Virus record (IMG/VR): IMGVR_UViG_3300021425_000220
Coordinates: 1-21,548 of that record
DNA length: 21,548 nt
Strand: one strand, 5' to 3'
Source of the DNA: a virus
The position numbers and the translations under genes are program-made. The notes under the pieces were generated by a model. That model did no database searches. It saw only the letters and a list, made by a program, of their open reading frames with translations, and was not told where the DNA came from. Below, piece after piece: positions 13,269 through 21,500 of this stretch; position 1 is the first letter of the stretch, and the number at the start of each line of letters is the position of its first letter.

Positions 13269-15302
13269 ATGAGTGAACTATACGATAACGAGCCTCTGAT
13301 GATCCAAGAAGCGCTAGAAGACTGGGTTATAACCAAATGTGAAGATTGGAGGGATTATTACGAAAGCAATTATGAAGCAAAATTTGAAGAATATTATAGA
13401 CTATGGCGTGGTATATGGGACCCTGCTGACAGCCAGCGTGGGTCTGAGCGTTCCCGTATTATTTCTCCTGCACTTCAACAGGCAGTTGAATCTAATGTAG
13501 CAGAACTAGAAGAAGCCACCTTTGGACGTGGTAAATGGTTTGACGTTAGTGACAACCTTGGAGATACCGACAAACAAGACGTACAATTCCTTCGTAACAA
13601 GCTTACAGAAGACTTTGAAGAATGTATGGTACGTAAGGCTGTAGCTGAATGTCTTATTAACTCAGCAGTCTTTGGTACAGGTATCGGTGAAATTATTATT
13701 GAAGAAATGAAAGAAATGGCTCCAGCCACTCAACCAATTATGGGAGGTGATCTTCAAGCTATTGGTGTTAACATTACAGATCGTGTCAAGGTAAAACTTA
13801 AACCTGTACTACCACAAAACTTTCTGATTGATCCTGTAGCTACATCTGTAGAAGATGCTTTGGGTGTAGCTATTGATGAGTTTGTCAGTAAGCACCAAGT
13901 AGAGTTATTGCAAGAACAAGGTGTGTACCGTGATGTTTATGTTGGTTCTGCCGCTCCTGACACTGATTTAGAGCCTGACCAAGACATTACTATTTATAAC
14001 GACGACAAAGTACGTTTGACTAAATACTATGGTTTAGTGCCACGAGAGCTTTTAGATGCCGCTACAAGCGACGATGATGAAGAAGTAGTAGGTGAAGAAG
14101 GATCTAAATCAAAGTACGTAGAAGCCGTTGTAGTTATTGCTAATGGCGGTATCCTTCTTAAAGCTGAAGCTAATCCTTATATGATGGTGGATCGTCCTGT
14201 TGTTGCGTTTCCTTGGGATGTAGTACCAGGTCGTTTTTGGGGTAGAGGAGTCTGCGAAAAAGGTTACAATAGTCAAAAAGCACTTGACACAGAATTACGT
14301 GCTAGAATTGACGCACTTAGTCTTACTATCCACCCGATGATGGCTATTGATGCAACCAGGCTGCCACGTGGTTCTAAACCTGAAGTACGTCCCGGCAAAA
14401 TGGTTTTAACTAACGGAGACCCTCGTGAAGTTCTACAACCTTTCAACTTTGGTCAAGTCAGTCAAATCACTTTTGCTCAGGCCGGAGCATTGCAGCAAAT
14501 GGTACAGCAAGCAACAGGAGCCGTTGACTCAGCAGGAATTGCAGGTCAGGTTAATGGCGAGGCTACTGCCGCTGGTATTAGTATGTCTCTTGGCGCTATT
14601 ATTAAACGTCACAAACGCACACTGATTAACTTCCAGCAATCTTTCCTAATTCCCTTTGTTAAGAAAGCAGCTTATCGGTACATGCAGTTTGATCCTGAAA
14701 ACTACCCTGTTGCCGACTACAAGTTTAACGCAAGCAGCACACTAGGTATTATTGCACGTGAGTACGAAGTTACTCAGTTAGTTCAGTTGTTACAGACTAT
14801 GGGTAAAGACTCGCCGTTGTATAACACACTTATCCAGTCTGTTGTGGATAACATGAACTTGTCTAATCGTGAAGAACTTGTTGCAGCACTAGCTCAAGCT
14901 TCACAGCCTAATCCGCAAGCACAACAAATGCAGCAACAGATACAACAATTGCAAATGCAGTTCCAGCAATCACAAACTGCAGCACTATCTGCTCAGGCTC
15001 AAGAGTCACAAGCACGTGCTGCTAAGTTAGCTGCAGAGGCTCAAGCAGTGCCGCAAGAACTAGAGATTGACAAAATTAACGCTATCACCCGTAACCTTCG
15101 TGAAGGTGACGCTGAAGATAAAGAGTTTGAACGTCGCATGAAAGTGGCTGATACTCTCCTCAAAGAAAAGCAAATACAAGGTAAGACTAATGTTAATAAC
15201 GCAAAAGGAAATGCAACTCCTGTTAGACCAGATCAACAACAAGTTCAGCGACCAGTTCAGCCGATTGGACCAGCTGGAAGCCAAGGTGGAGGAACTATCT
15301 AA
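13269..15302 (+). CDS. Portal protein (head-tail connector)
   Basis: The 677-residue protein that would form the dodecameric ring at the capsid vertex, through which DNA passes and on which the terminase docks. The N-terminus is acidic and aromatic (WRDYYESNYEAKFEEYYRLWRG). The core has FGTGIGEI (about 136-143), a long alpha/beta region with VAFPWDVVPGRFWGRGVCEK and a helical crown. The C-terminal 160 residues are Gln/Ala-rich (QAQQMQQQIQQLQ) and end in a Gly/Pro/Gln tail, as in portals of environmental podophages. It is larger than the T7 portal (536 residues). It starts one base after the terminase stop and ends with TAATG into the next gene. Confidence 0.92.
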   Translation: MSELYDNEPLMIQEALEDWVITKCEDWRDYYESNYEAKFEEYYRLWRGIWDPADSQRGSERSRIISPALQQAVESNVAELEEATFGRGKWFDVSDNLGDTDKQDVQFLRNKLTEDFEECMVRKAVAECLINSAVFGTGIGEIIIEEMKEMAPATQPIMGGDLQAIGVNITDRVKVKLKPVLPQNFLIDPVATSVEDALGVAIDEFVSKHQVELLQEQGVYRDVYVGSAAPDTDLEPDQDITIYNDDKVRLTKYYGLVPRELLDAATSDDDEEVVGEEGSKSKYVEAVVVIANGGILLKAEANPYMMVDRPVVAFPWDVVPGRFWGRGVCEKGYNSQKALDTELRARIDALSLTIHPMMAIDATRLPRGSKPEVRPGKMVLTNGDPREVLQPFNFGQVSQITFAQAGALQQMVQQATGAVDSAGIAGQVNGEATAAGISMSLGAIIKRHKRTLINFQQSFLIPFVKKAAYRYMQFDPENYPVADYKFNASSTLGIIAREYEVTQLVQLLQTMGKDSPLYNTLIQSVVDNMNLSNREELVAALAQASQPNPQAQQMQQQIQQLQMQFQQSQTAALSAQAQESQARAAKLAAEAQAVPQELEIDKINAITRNLREGDAEDKEFERRMKVADTLLKEKQIQGKTNVNNAKGNATPVRPDQQQVQRPVQPIGPAGSQGGGTI

Positions 15303-15586
15303 TGCCAGCAAAGAAAGATCCAAGACTAGCACGAGCAGGAGTAAGCGGGTACAACAAACCAAAGCGGACGCCTAATCATCCTACTAAGTCTCACGTAGTT
15401 GTTGCTAAAGAAGGCGACAAAGTTAAGACTATTAGGTATGGACAGCAAGGAGTTAGCGGTGCAGGTAAAAATCCTACAACTGCTAAAGAAAAAGCAAGAC
15501 GTAAATCATTTAAAGCTCGTCATGCAAAAAATATAGCTAAAGGCAAAATGTCTGCGGCTTACTGGGCAAACAAATCAAAATGGTAA
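15302..15586 (+). CDS. Small basic conserved phage protein (94 aa)
   Basis: A 94-residue, strongly basic protein (MPAKKDPRLARAGVSGYNKPKRTPNHPTKSH ... FKARHAKNIAKGKMSAAYWANKSKW). This sequence pattern is very widespread in environmental phages, usually next to the portal or capsid genes, and is often filed as a domain of unknown function (I believe DUF6321, not certain). It has no catalytic motif. The charge suggests DNA or capsid contact. It is translationally coupled to the portal (TAATG). Confidence 0.82.
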   Translation: MPAKKDPRLARAGVSGYNKPKRTPNHPTKSHVVVAKEGDKVKTIRYGQQGVSGAGKNPTTAKEKARRKSFKARHAKNIAKGKMSAAYWANKSKW

Positions 15587-15596
15587 GGAGATTACT

Positions 15597-15710
15597 ATGC
15601 CAATGGTAAACGGTAAAAAATACGCATACACTGCAGCAGGTAAGAAAAAAGCTAAAGCAGCCGCTAAAAAAACAGGTAAAAAGGTTAGTTATGGCAAAAG
15701 CAAAAAGTAG
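15597..15710 (+). CDS. Tiny lysine/alanine-rich protein (37 aa)
   Basis: A 37-residue protein, MPMVNGKKYAYTAAGKKKAKAAAKK and so on, almost entirely Lys, Ala and Gly after the first 12 residues. It has AAGGAG 6 bases upstream of ATG 15597, one of the best ribosome sites in the right arm, which argues that it is expressed. Similar 'MPMVNGKKYPYT' peptides accompany the neighbouring small basic gene in many environmental phages. Its histone-tail-like composition suggests binding of DNA or acidic capsid proteins; the role is unknown. Confidence 0.75.
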   Translation: MPMVNGKKYAYTAAGKKKAKAAAKKTGKKVSYGKSKK

Positions 15711-15846
15711 TCCTAAACCTAAAAACAAAGCTCTTTACTCACGAGTCAAAGCAGAGGCTAAAAAGAAATACAAAGTTTGGCCTAGTGCGTATGCTTCAGG
15801 TTGGTTGACTAAAGAGTATAAAAAACGTGGCGGAACTTATGAGTAA
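15691..15846 (+). CDS. Small basic protein with KVWPSAYASGW motif (51 aa)
   Basis: A 51-residue protein with a Lys/Pro-rich start, then ALYSRVKAEAKKKYKVWPSAYASGWLTKEYKKRGGTYE. The second half is a compact sequence pattern shared by many environmental phages and, as far as I recall, some giant viruses; it is often the whole protein. Function unknown. It overlaps the previous gene by 20 bases and the next by 8 in other frames, so the set is co-translated. Confidence 0.78.
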   Translation: MAKAKSSPKPKNKALYSRVKAEAKKKYKVWPSAYASGWLTKEYKKRGGTYE

Positions 15847-16093
15847 ACCAAAAGGCGGACTCACTAAGTGGTTTAAAGAAGATTGGGTAGACGTTAAAAC
15901 AGGTAAGCCTTGTGGACGCAAATCAGCTACCAAAAGTAAACGTCCTTACCCTTCTTGTAGACCTAAAGCGGTTGCAGCTAAAATGACTGCGGCAGAAAAA
16001 AAGTCTTCAGCAAAGCGCAAAACTGGCCCTGCTAAGATTAAACATGCTGTAACAGCGTCAGGCCGTAGAAGAAAGTCTACAAAAAAGTCTTGA
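15839..16093 (+). CDS. Small basic protein with WFKEDWVDVKTGKPCGR motif (84 aa)
   Basis: An 84-residue protein with GGLTKWFKEDWVDVKTGKPCGRKS near the start, PYPSCRPKAVAAKMT in the middle and a Lys/Arg-rich end (TASGRRRKSTKKS). Two cysteines (CGR and SCR contexts) may pair or bind metal. The pattern recurs beside the KVWPSAYASGW gene in other viruses. I chose ATG 15839, which overlaps the preceding stop, over an in-frame GTG at 15827. The second sigma70 promoter begins inside its last codons, separating it from the next transcription unit. Confidence 0.78.
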   Translation: MSKPKGGLTKWFKEDWVDVKTGKPCGRKSATKSKRPYPSCRPKAVAAKMTAAEKKSSAKRKTGPAKIKHAVTASGRRRKSTKKS

Positions 16094-16118
16094 CATTTAA
16101 CAAAATGTATGGTATAAT
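16090..16118 (+). promoter_or_regulatory. Consensus sigma70 promoter for the capsid genes
   Basis: TTGACA (16090-16095), a 17-base spacer and TATAAT (16113-16118): a perfect consensus pair, with TG one base before the -10 as an extended element. The start point should be near 16125, giving a short leader to ATG 16149. The -35 overlaps the stop region of the previous gene. It shares GTATGGTA-AAT with the promoter at 10789. It would boost scaffold and capsid protein above the level of packaging genes. Confidence 0.9.
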
Positions 16119-16148
16119 ATAACTATACAGTAAACTTTAGAGGAAACT

Positions 16149-16403
16149 ATGACACCCGAGCTTGAAACATACTTTAACAATTACAATGAATTGTTTAATC
16201 ATGAAGGTTTCAAACAACTCGTTAGCGAACTTTCCAACAACGCAACGCAGTTAGCAGACATTCAAACAGTTAAAGATCAGGAAGATTTGTACTTCCGTAA
16301 AGGTCAAGTAGCTGCTTTTGCTACTGTTATAAATCTACAAGGTACTATTGAAGCTGCTCGTGATCAAGCAGAAGCAGAGGCTGAAGAACCCGTAGATGTA
16401 TAA
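16149..16403 (+). CDS. Small acidic hypothetical protein (84 aa)
   Basis: An 84-residue helical protein (MTPELETYFNNYNELFNHEGFKQLVSEL ... ARDQAEAEAEEPVDV) with an acidic Ala/Glu tail. It resembles small proteins found just upstream of the scaffold in environmental podophages. There is no catalytic motif, so a structural or assembly role is inferred only from position. GAGG lies 6 bases before ATG 16149, and the gene is the first one after the second promoter. Confidence 0.75.
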   Translation: MTPELETYFNNYNELFNHEGFKQLVSELSNNATQLADIQTVKDQEDLYFRKGQVAAFATVINLQGTIEAARDQAEAEAEEPVDV

Positions 16404-16605
16404 AATATATGACTTCCGTTGTACTAACGGACATGTCTTTGAAGAAATGGTAGAGAGTAACGTTACAACCAGTAGGTGCGGTTGTGGCGCGAATGCTACA
16501 AAAATGGTATCTGCCCCATCTTTTCACTTAGATGGCGCTGACGGTTCATTTCCCGGCGCTCATATAAAGTGGGTGAAAGAGCATGAAAAAGCAGGTAAAC
16601 AGTAA
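16396..16605 (+). CDS. Zinc-ribbon protein resembling FmdB-type domains (69 aa)
   Basis: A 69-residue protein. MYKIYDFRCTNGHVFEEMVES is followed by a CGCGA turn (Cys28, Cys30); with Cys9 and His13 this forms a probable zinc ribbon. The rest, KMVSAPSFHLDGADGSFPGAHIKW, is a conserved phage pattern. FmdB-type ribbons are small regulators or RNA/DNA binders; in phages the role is unknown. The start lies 8 bases inside the previous gene with no clear Shine-Dalgarno, so translation is probably coupled. Confidence 0.75.
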   Translation: MYKIYDFRCTNGHVFEEMVESNVTTSRCGCGANATKMVSAPSFHLDGADGSFPGAHIKWVKEHEKAGKQ

Positions 16606-16640
16606 CATCTCCATAATGATAACGATCACGGAGTTTAATT

Positions 16641-17444
16641 ATGTCCAGAGCAACGATTATAGATCAAGCCCCTGAAGAAGGTAACGCTGATCAAATCGAA
16701 CAAAACGAAGTTAACGAGATTCAACAACAAGAAGAAGAAGTTGAGCAACCTCAGCCAAAAGAACCTAGCTTACCAGAAAAGTACCAAGGTAAGTCTTTAG
16801 AAGAAGTAGTACAGATGCACCAAGAAGCTGAAAAGCTGTTAGGTCGTCAATCTTCTGAAGTAGGCGAACTTCGTAAAGTGGTGGATGATTACATTGCTAC
16901 TCAGACACCCTCAGCACCTCAACAGCAACACGTTGAGCCTGAAGACGATATTGACTATTTTACAGATCCTCAAGCAGCTGTTAATCGTGCTATTGAGAAT
17001 CACCCTAAAATTAGAGAAGCACAGCAGTACACTGAGCAGTACAAAAAGCAGTCGTCACTTGCTACGCTTCAAGTTAAACATCCAGATATGCAGACGATCC
17101 TTAGCGATCCTAAGTTTGCTGAATGGATTAAGGCATCTAAAATTAGGACTCAGTTGTTTGTAGCAGCTGACCAACAGTATGACGCTGACTCTGCTGATGA
17201 ATTGTTTACACTCTGGAAAGAACGTAAAACAGTTGCACAGCAAACTGCCAATGTTGAAAAACAGGTACGTAAGCAGACACTTAGGGCAGCTAATACAGGC
17301 AACGCACGAGGCACTGGTGAAGGTTCACGTAAAAAGGTATATCGCAGGTCCGACATTATTAAACTAATGAAAACAGACCCTGAGCGTTACCAAGCATTGT
17401 CAGATGAGATACTGACAGCATACGCGGAGGGTCGGGTCAAATAA
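16641..17444 (+). CDS. Capsid assembly scaffolding protein
   Basis: A 267-residue protein directly upstream of the major capsid gene. It has the usual scaffold build: an acidic Glu/Gln-rich N-terminus (NEVNEIQQQEEEVEQPQ), a long coiled middle with many Gln and Glu, and a basic C-terminal segment (GSRKKVYRRSDIIKLMKTDPERYQALSDEIL) of the type that contacts capsid protein. It would form the internal core around which the procapsid assembles and then leave. CGGAG lies about 8 bases before the start. Confidence 0.88.
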   Translation: MSRATIIDQAPEEGNADQIEQNEVNEIQQQEEEVEQPQPKEPSLPEKYQGKSLEEVVQMHQEAEKLLGRQSSEVGELRKVVDDYIATQTPSAPQQQHVEPEDDIDYFTDPQAAVNRAIENHPKIREAQQYTEQYKKQSSLATLQVKHPDMQTILSDPKFAEWIKASKIRTQLFVAADQQYDADSADELFTLWKERKTVAQQTANVEKQVRKQTLRAANTGNARGTGEGSRKKVYRRSDIIKLMKTDPERYQALSDEILTAYAEGRVK

Positions 17445-17461
17445 TCTAAAGGAGATTAATC

Positions 17462-18454
17462 ATGGCTAACGAAACTTCGGGAACTTACTTCACAGCTAAT
17501 GCTGTGGTAGACAAAACAGCAGCAAGTACTTTTATTCCAGAAATTTGGAGTGATGAGATTATTGCTGCATACCAAAAGAACCTCAAGATGGCTCCTCTTG
17601 TCAAGCGCATTCAAATGTCTGGCAAGAAAGGCGATGTAATCCACATCCCTAAGCCTACTCGTGGTTCAGCTTCTGCTAAGGCGGAATCAACTGCGGTAAC
17701 AATCCAAGCAAACCTTGAGTCAGAGTTGACTGTCACTGTTGACCGTCACTTCGAATACTCACGTCTTATCGAAGACATCGTAGAAGTACAGGCTCTCAAC
17801 AGCCTCCGTCAGTTCTACACTGAAGACGCTGGCTACCAGCTTGCTCTTAAGGTAGACACTGATCTTATCAATGCTGCTACTGGCTTCGGTGACGGTACTC
17901 GTACTCAGACTCCAGCTAACACTGGTGCTAACTGGGTTAACAGCAACAGCTATTACTTTAATGCCGCTGCTGGCCTTGCTGCTTATGCTGCTGACACTGT
18001 AACATCAGGCGACAACTTCACTGACCTTGGTTTCCGTGAAGCTATCAAGCTAATGGACGATGCTGACGTACCTATGGAAGGTCGTTGCCTCGTAGTTCCA
18101 CCTGCAGTACGTAAGTCTTTGATGGGTATCGACCGATATGTGTCTTCTGACTTTGTTGGTGGTCGTGGTGTAGAGTCTGGTCTTATCGGTAACCTTTACG
18201 GCGTAGACATTTACGTTTCAAGCAACGCTCCAGTAATTGAAGCAGCAGGTCAAAACAGTGCTTCTTCTGATGACACTCGTGGTTGCTTGTTCTTCCACTC
18301 TGACGCTCTTGTTATGGCAGAGCAAATGGCTGTCCGTTCACAAACACAGTACAAGCAGGAATACCTGTCAACACTGTTCACTTCGGACACTCTGTACGGC
18401 GTAGAAGTATACCGTCCAGAAGCTGGCTTCATCCTCGCAGTTTGCGACGAGTAA
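17462..18454 (+). CDS. Major capsid protein
   Basis: A 330-residue protein of HK97-type fold by family resemblance to podophage capsid proteins: an N-arm (MANETSGTYFTANAVVDKTAASTFIPEIWSDEII), a spine-helix region around RQFYTEDAGYQLALKVDTDLINAA and a beta-rich core with SSDFVGGRGVESGLIGNLYGVDIYVSSN and a C-terminus TLYGVEVYRPEAGFILAVCDE. AGGAGA lies 6 bases before ATG 17462, fitting very high expression, and an intrinsic terminator follows 8 bases after the stop. Codon choice differs subtly from its neighbours (more C-ending codons, for example GACACT, TCTGAC), as often seen for the most abundant protein. Confidence 0.92.
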   Translation: MANETSGTYFTANAVVDKTAASTFIPEIWSDEIIAAYQKNLKMAPLVKRIQMSGKKGDVIHIPKPTRGSASAKAESTAVTIQANLESELTVTVDRHFEYSRLIEDIVEVQALNSLRQFYTEDAGYQLALKVDTDLINAATGFGDGTRTQTPANTGANWVNSNSYYFNAAAGLAAYAADTVTSGDNFTDLGFREAIKLMDDADVPMEGRCLVVPPAVRKSLMGIDRYVSSDFVGGRGVESGLIGNLYGVDIYVSSNAPVIEAAGQNSASSDDTRGCLFFHSDALVMAEQMAVRSQTQYKQEYLSTLFTSDTLYGVEVYRPEAGFILAVCDE

Positions 18455-18461
18455 GTCCACT

Positions 18462-18486
18462 AGGGGGTCAGCAATGGCCCCTTTTC
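18462..18486 (+). terminator. Intrinsic terminator after the major capsid gene
   Basis: AGGGG and CCCCT pair, followed after one bulged G by TCA/TGG pairing, around a GCAA loop, which is a GNRA tetraloop. The 3' side runs into TTTTCCTTT. It lies 8 bases after the capsid stop and would end or attenuate transcription before the fibre gene, keeping capsid transcripts higher than fibre transcripts. Confidence 0.8.
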
Positions 18487-18522
18487 CTTTCTCCTCCTTC
18501 TTCTCTGCAATAGGACTTTCCG

Positions 18523-21500
18523 ATGTCGAACTACTCTAAGACTACAGACTTTGAAGCTAAGGACTCGTTACCTACAGGCGACTCAGGAAAGATTATCCGT
18601 GGCGCTGAATTTGAAACAGAGTTTGATGCAATCTCCACAGCTATTGCAACCAAAGCTGACACAGCAGGGCCTACGTTTACCGGAACCCTGACCTTTGAAA
18701 CTATTTCTGATGGAACCATTGGTGTTACTGCATTCGTTGACGAAGACGATATGTCGTCCGACAGTGCAACTCTGGTTCCTACACAGCAGTCCGTAAAAGC
18801 GTACGTTGACTCACAAGTCACTGCACAAGACCTAGACTTCCAAGCTGACTCTGGTGGTGCGCTTAGCATTGATTTAGACAGCGAAACACTGACCTTTACG
18901 GGTGGCACTGGTATTGATACGTCTGGTTCAGGTAATGCCGTTACCTTTGCTATTGACTCTACCGTTGCCACACTGACTGGCACTCAGACGCTAACTAACA
19001 AGACTCTAACGTCTCCTGACGTAAACACTCCAGACATTGACGGTGGTACTATCGACGGTACTGTCATTGGTGGCACTACTCCTGCCGCTGTTTCTGCTAC
19101 TACTGTTTCTGCTACAGGCAACATTACTGTAGGCGGTACTGTAGACGGACGTGACGTAGCTACAGACGGTACTAAGCTAGACACAGTAGAAACCAATGCA
19201 GATGTAACGGACACAGCTAATGTTACCGCCGCTGGCGCCTTGATGGACTCAGAAGTTACTAACCTAGATCAGGTTAAAGCCTTTGACTCTGCTGACTACG
19301 CCACAGCTGCACAAGGCTCTACTGCTGACTCTGCATTGCAAAACGTAGTAGAAGACACTACGCCACAGCTAGGTGGTGATCTTGACCTTAATGGTAATGA
19401 TATTACTGGCACAGGTAACATCAACAACACAGGTACAGTTACTACTGACGGTTTGACTGTTGATGGTGTTGCTACAGTCAAAGTTAATAGTGATGGTGCT
19501 ACTGCTGAAGCATTTAATGTTTACAACACTGGCTCTGGTAATAATACTCAAGCTCGTGTTTATTTTGGGGCAAGCGCATACAGCACTGCTGGTCGTGGCT
19601 TACGAATAGATGCTGGACGTGATTCTGGTGCTGACGGCATAGCTACTTTTTATGCAGTAGACCAAGCAGAACACAGTGATTATGAAGCCATTAAGATTCT
19701 TACTGATGGCGGCGTTACACTTTCGCATTTAGGCTCTAACACATTAGCCACAACTTCTACAGGCATCGACGTAACGGGTACTGTGACTGCTGATGCTGTT
19801 GCAACAGGAACATCTACTTTTACAGGAAATTTAACTATTGATGCGGCTGGTGCGTCTGTAACAGTTAAAGACTCTAATGATGGAGGAACGGTTGCCTTTG
19901 TTTTTGAAAACGATAGCGGAACAACCAGCTCTATAAGAGGAGCGTCTTCTTCCCAAGACATACAAATTAAACCAAATGAAGTGTTGGCCGCTAATTTTGC
20001 TTCAGGCGGAGACATCAGCTTCTACGAAGACACTGGCACGACTGCGAAGTTGTTCTGGGATGCGTCTGCGGAGTCTTTGGGTATTGGTACTAGCAGTCCA
20101 AGCCGTAAACTTCATGTAAACGCATCTGGAGTTACTGCTTTATTTGGCAATACTGAATCAAACAATTCTATTGAATTAACAAGAACAACAAGTTCTGCGT
20201 CGTATGTTAGTTTAGCCGCAAATTCTTCTACTGCTGGGATTGTTGCTGGCCCTACCTTTACGTTTAGTACAGCCAACAGTGGTGGTGGTGCTGTCAATGA
20301 ACGCATGCGCATCGACTCCAGCGGTAACGTCGGTATTGGTGTTACCAGTTTGGTTACTGGCAGCAGTAGGCGTGTTCTTCAAGTTTCTACTGGCTCTGAT
20401 GGCGGACAAATTGCTTTTGCAGATAGCACAACAGAAGCCGCTAACCCTAGAATTTTTGCAACTAATAAATCTGATTTAAAGCTGGCTTCTGCCAATAGTG
20501 GAACCTCAACCATTCAGTTTATAACTGGCACTACTCCCGCTGAAGCCATGCGCATCGACAGCAGCGGCAATGTTGGTATCGGTACGACTTCGCCAAACTC
20601 ACCATTACATATCGCAAACGCGGCTCCTATTATAAGGCTGGAAGATACTTCAGCAAGCGTAAGCCACTATATAAACAGCAATAACACGGAACTGCGCGTC
20701 CAAGCTGACAGTGTTTTAAGTCTACGCACAAGCGGCACAGAAGCCATGCGCATCGACAGCAGCGGCAATGTTGGTATTGGCACTAGCTCAGTAGATTCAT
20801 TTTTAACACTAGATAAAGATGTTTCTACAGCTTATGACTCAACAAGTGATGATGCACAACGCAGTAATACCAATACGTTACTTCTTAAAAACGAAGACGG
20901 AACAGCTAATAGTTTTGCTCAAATTGCTTTTGATTTGGCAAGTGCTAATCAGTCTATTGCGCGCATTGTCGGCCTTAACGATGGAGCATCTACGTCAGCT
21001 TTAGCATTTGTTACGGAAGGGTCTAATACTAAACGTGAAGTTATGCGTCTTGATGGAAGCGGGAATGTTGGTATTGGTACTAGCAGTCCAGACACTATGT
21101 TGCACCTGTCTGATACTTTAGGCGGCGCAGTATTACGACTAGAGCGCAATGACACGGCAATAGTCGCTACAGACCAGTACGGAGCTATTGAGTTTGAAGG
21201 TCAAGATGCGAACGCAGGAGCTAGTGGCGTAAGAGCATCTATGCGGGCCATAGCAGAAGCATCTGTAGGTCAAACATCTTTAACTTTTTCTACGGCAGGC
21301 TCTGGTGCTTCTGAAGCAGAACGCATGCGAATCGACAGCAGCGGTAACGTCGGTATTGGCACAGATTCGCCTGATACATTGATCCACGCCTACCAAGCAA
21401 GCAACCCTGTTTTAAAAGTTGAAGAAACCAGTGGTTATGTTTCTTTACAACAAAGTGGCGTCAATTCTTACCTCAATAACGTATCTAGCGGCGGTTCTTT

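Noticed and set aside
18531-20409. Long minus-strand frames opposite the fibre gene (60-150 codons, Ser/Val/Pro-rich)
   Set aside because: They mirror the repetitive Thr/Ser/Asp codons of the plus-strand gene; low complexity and no ribosome sites.
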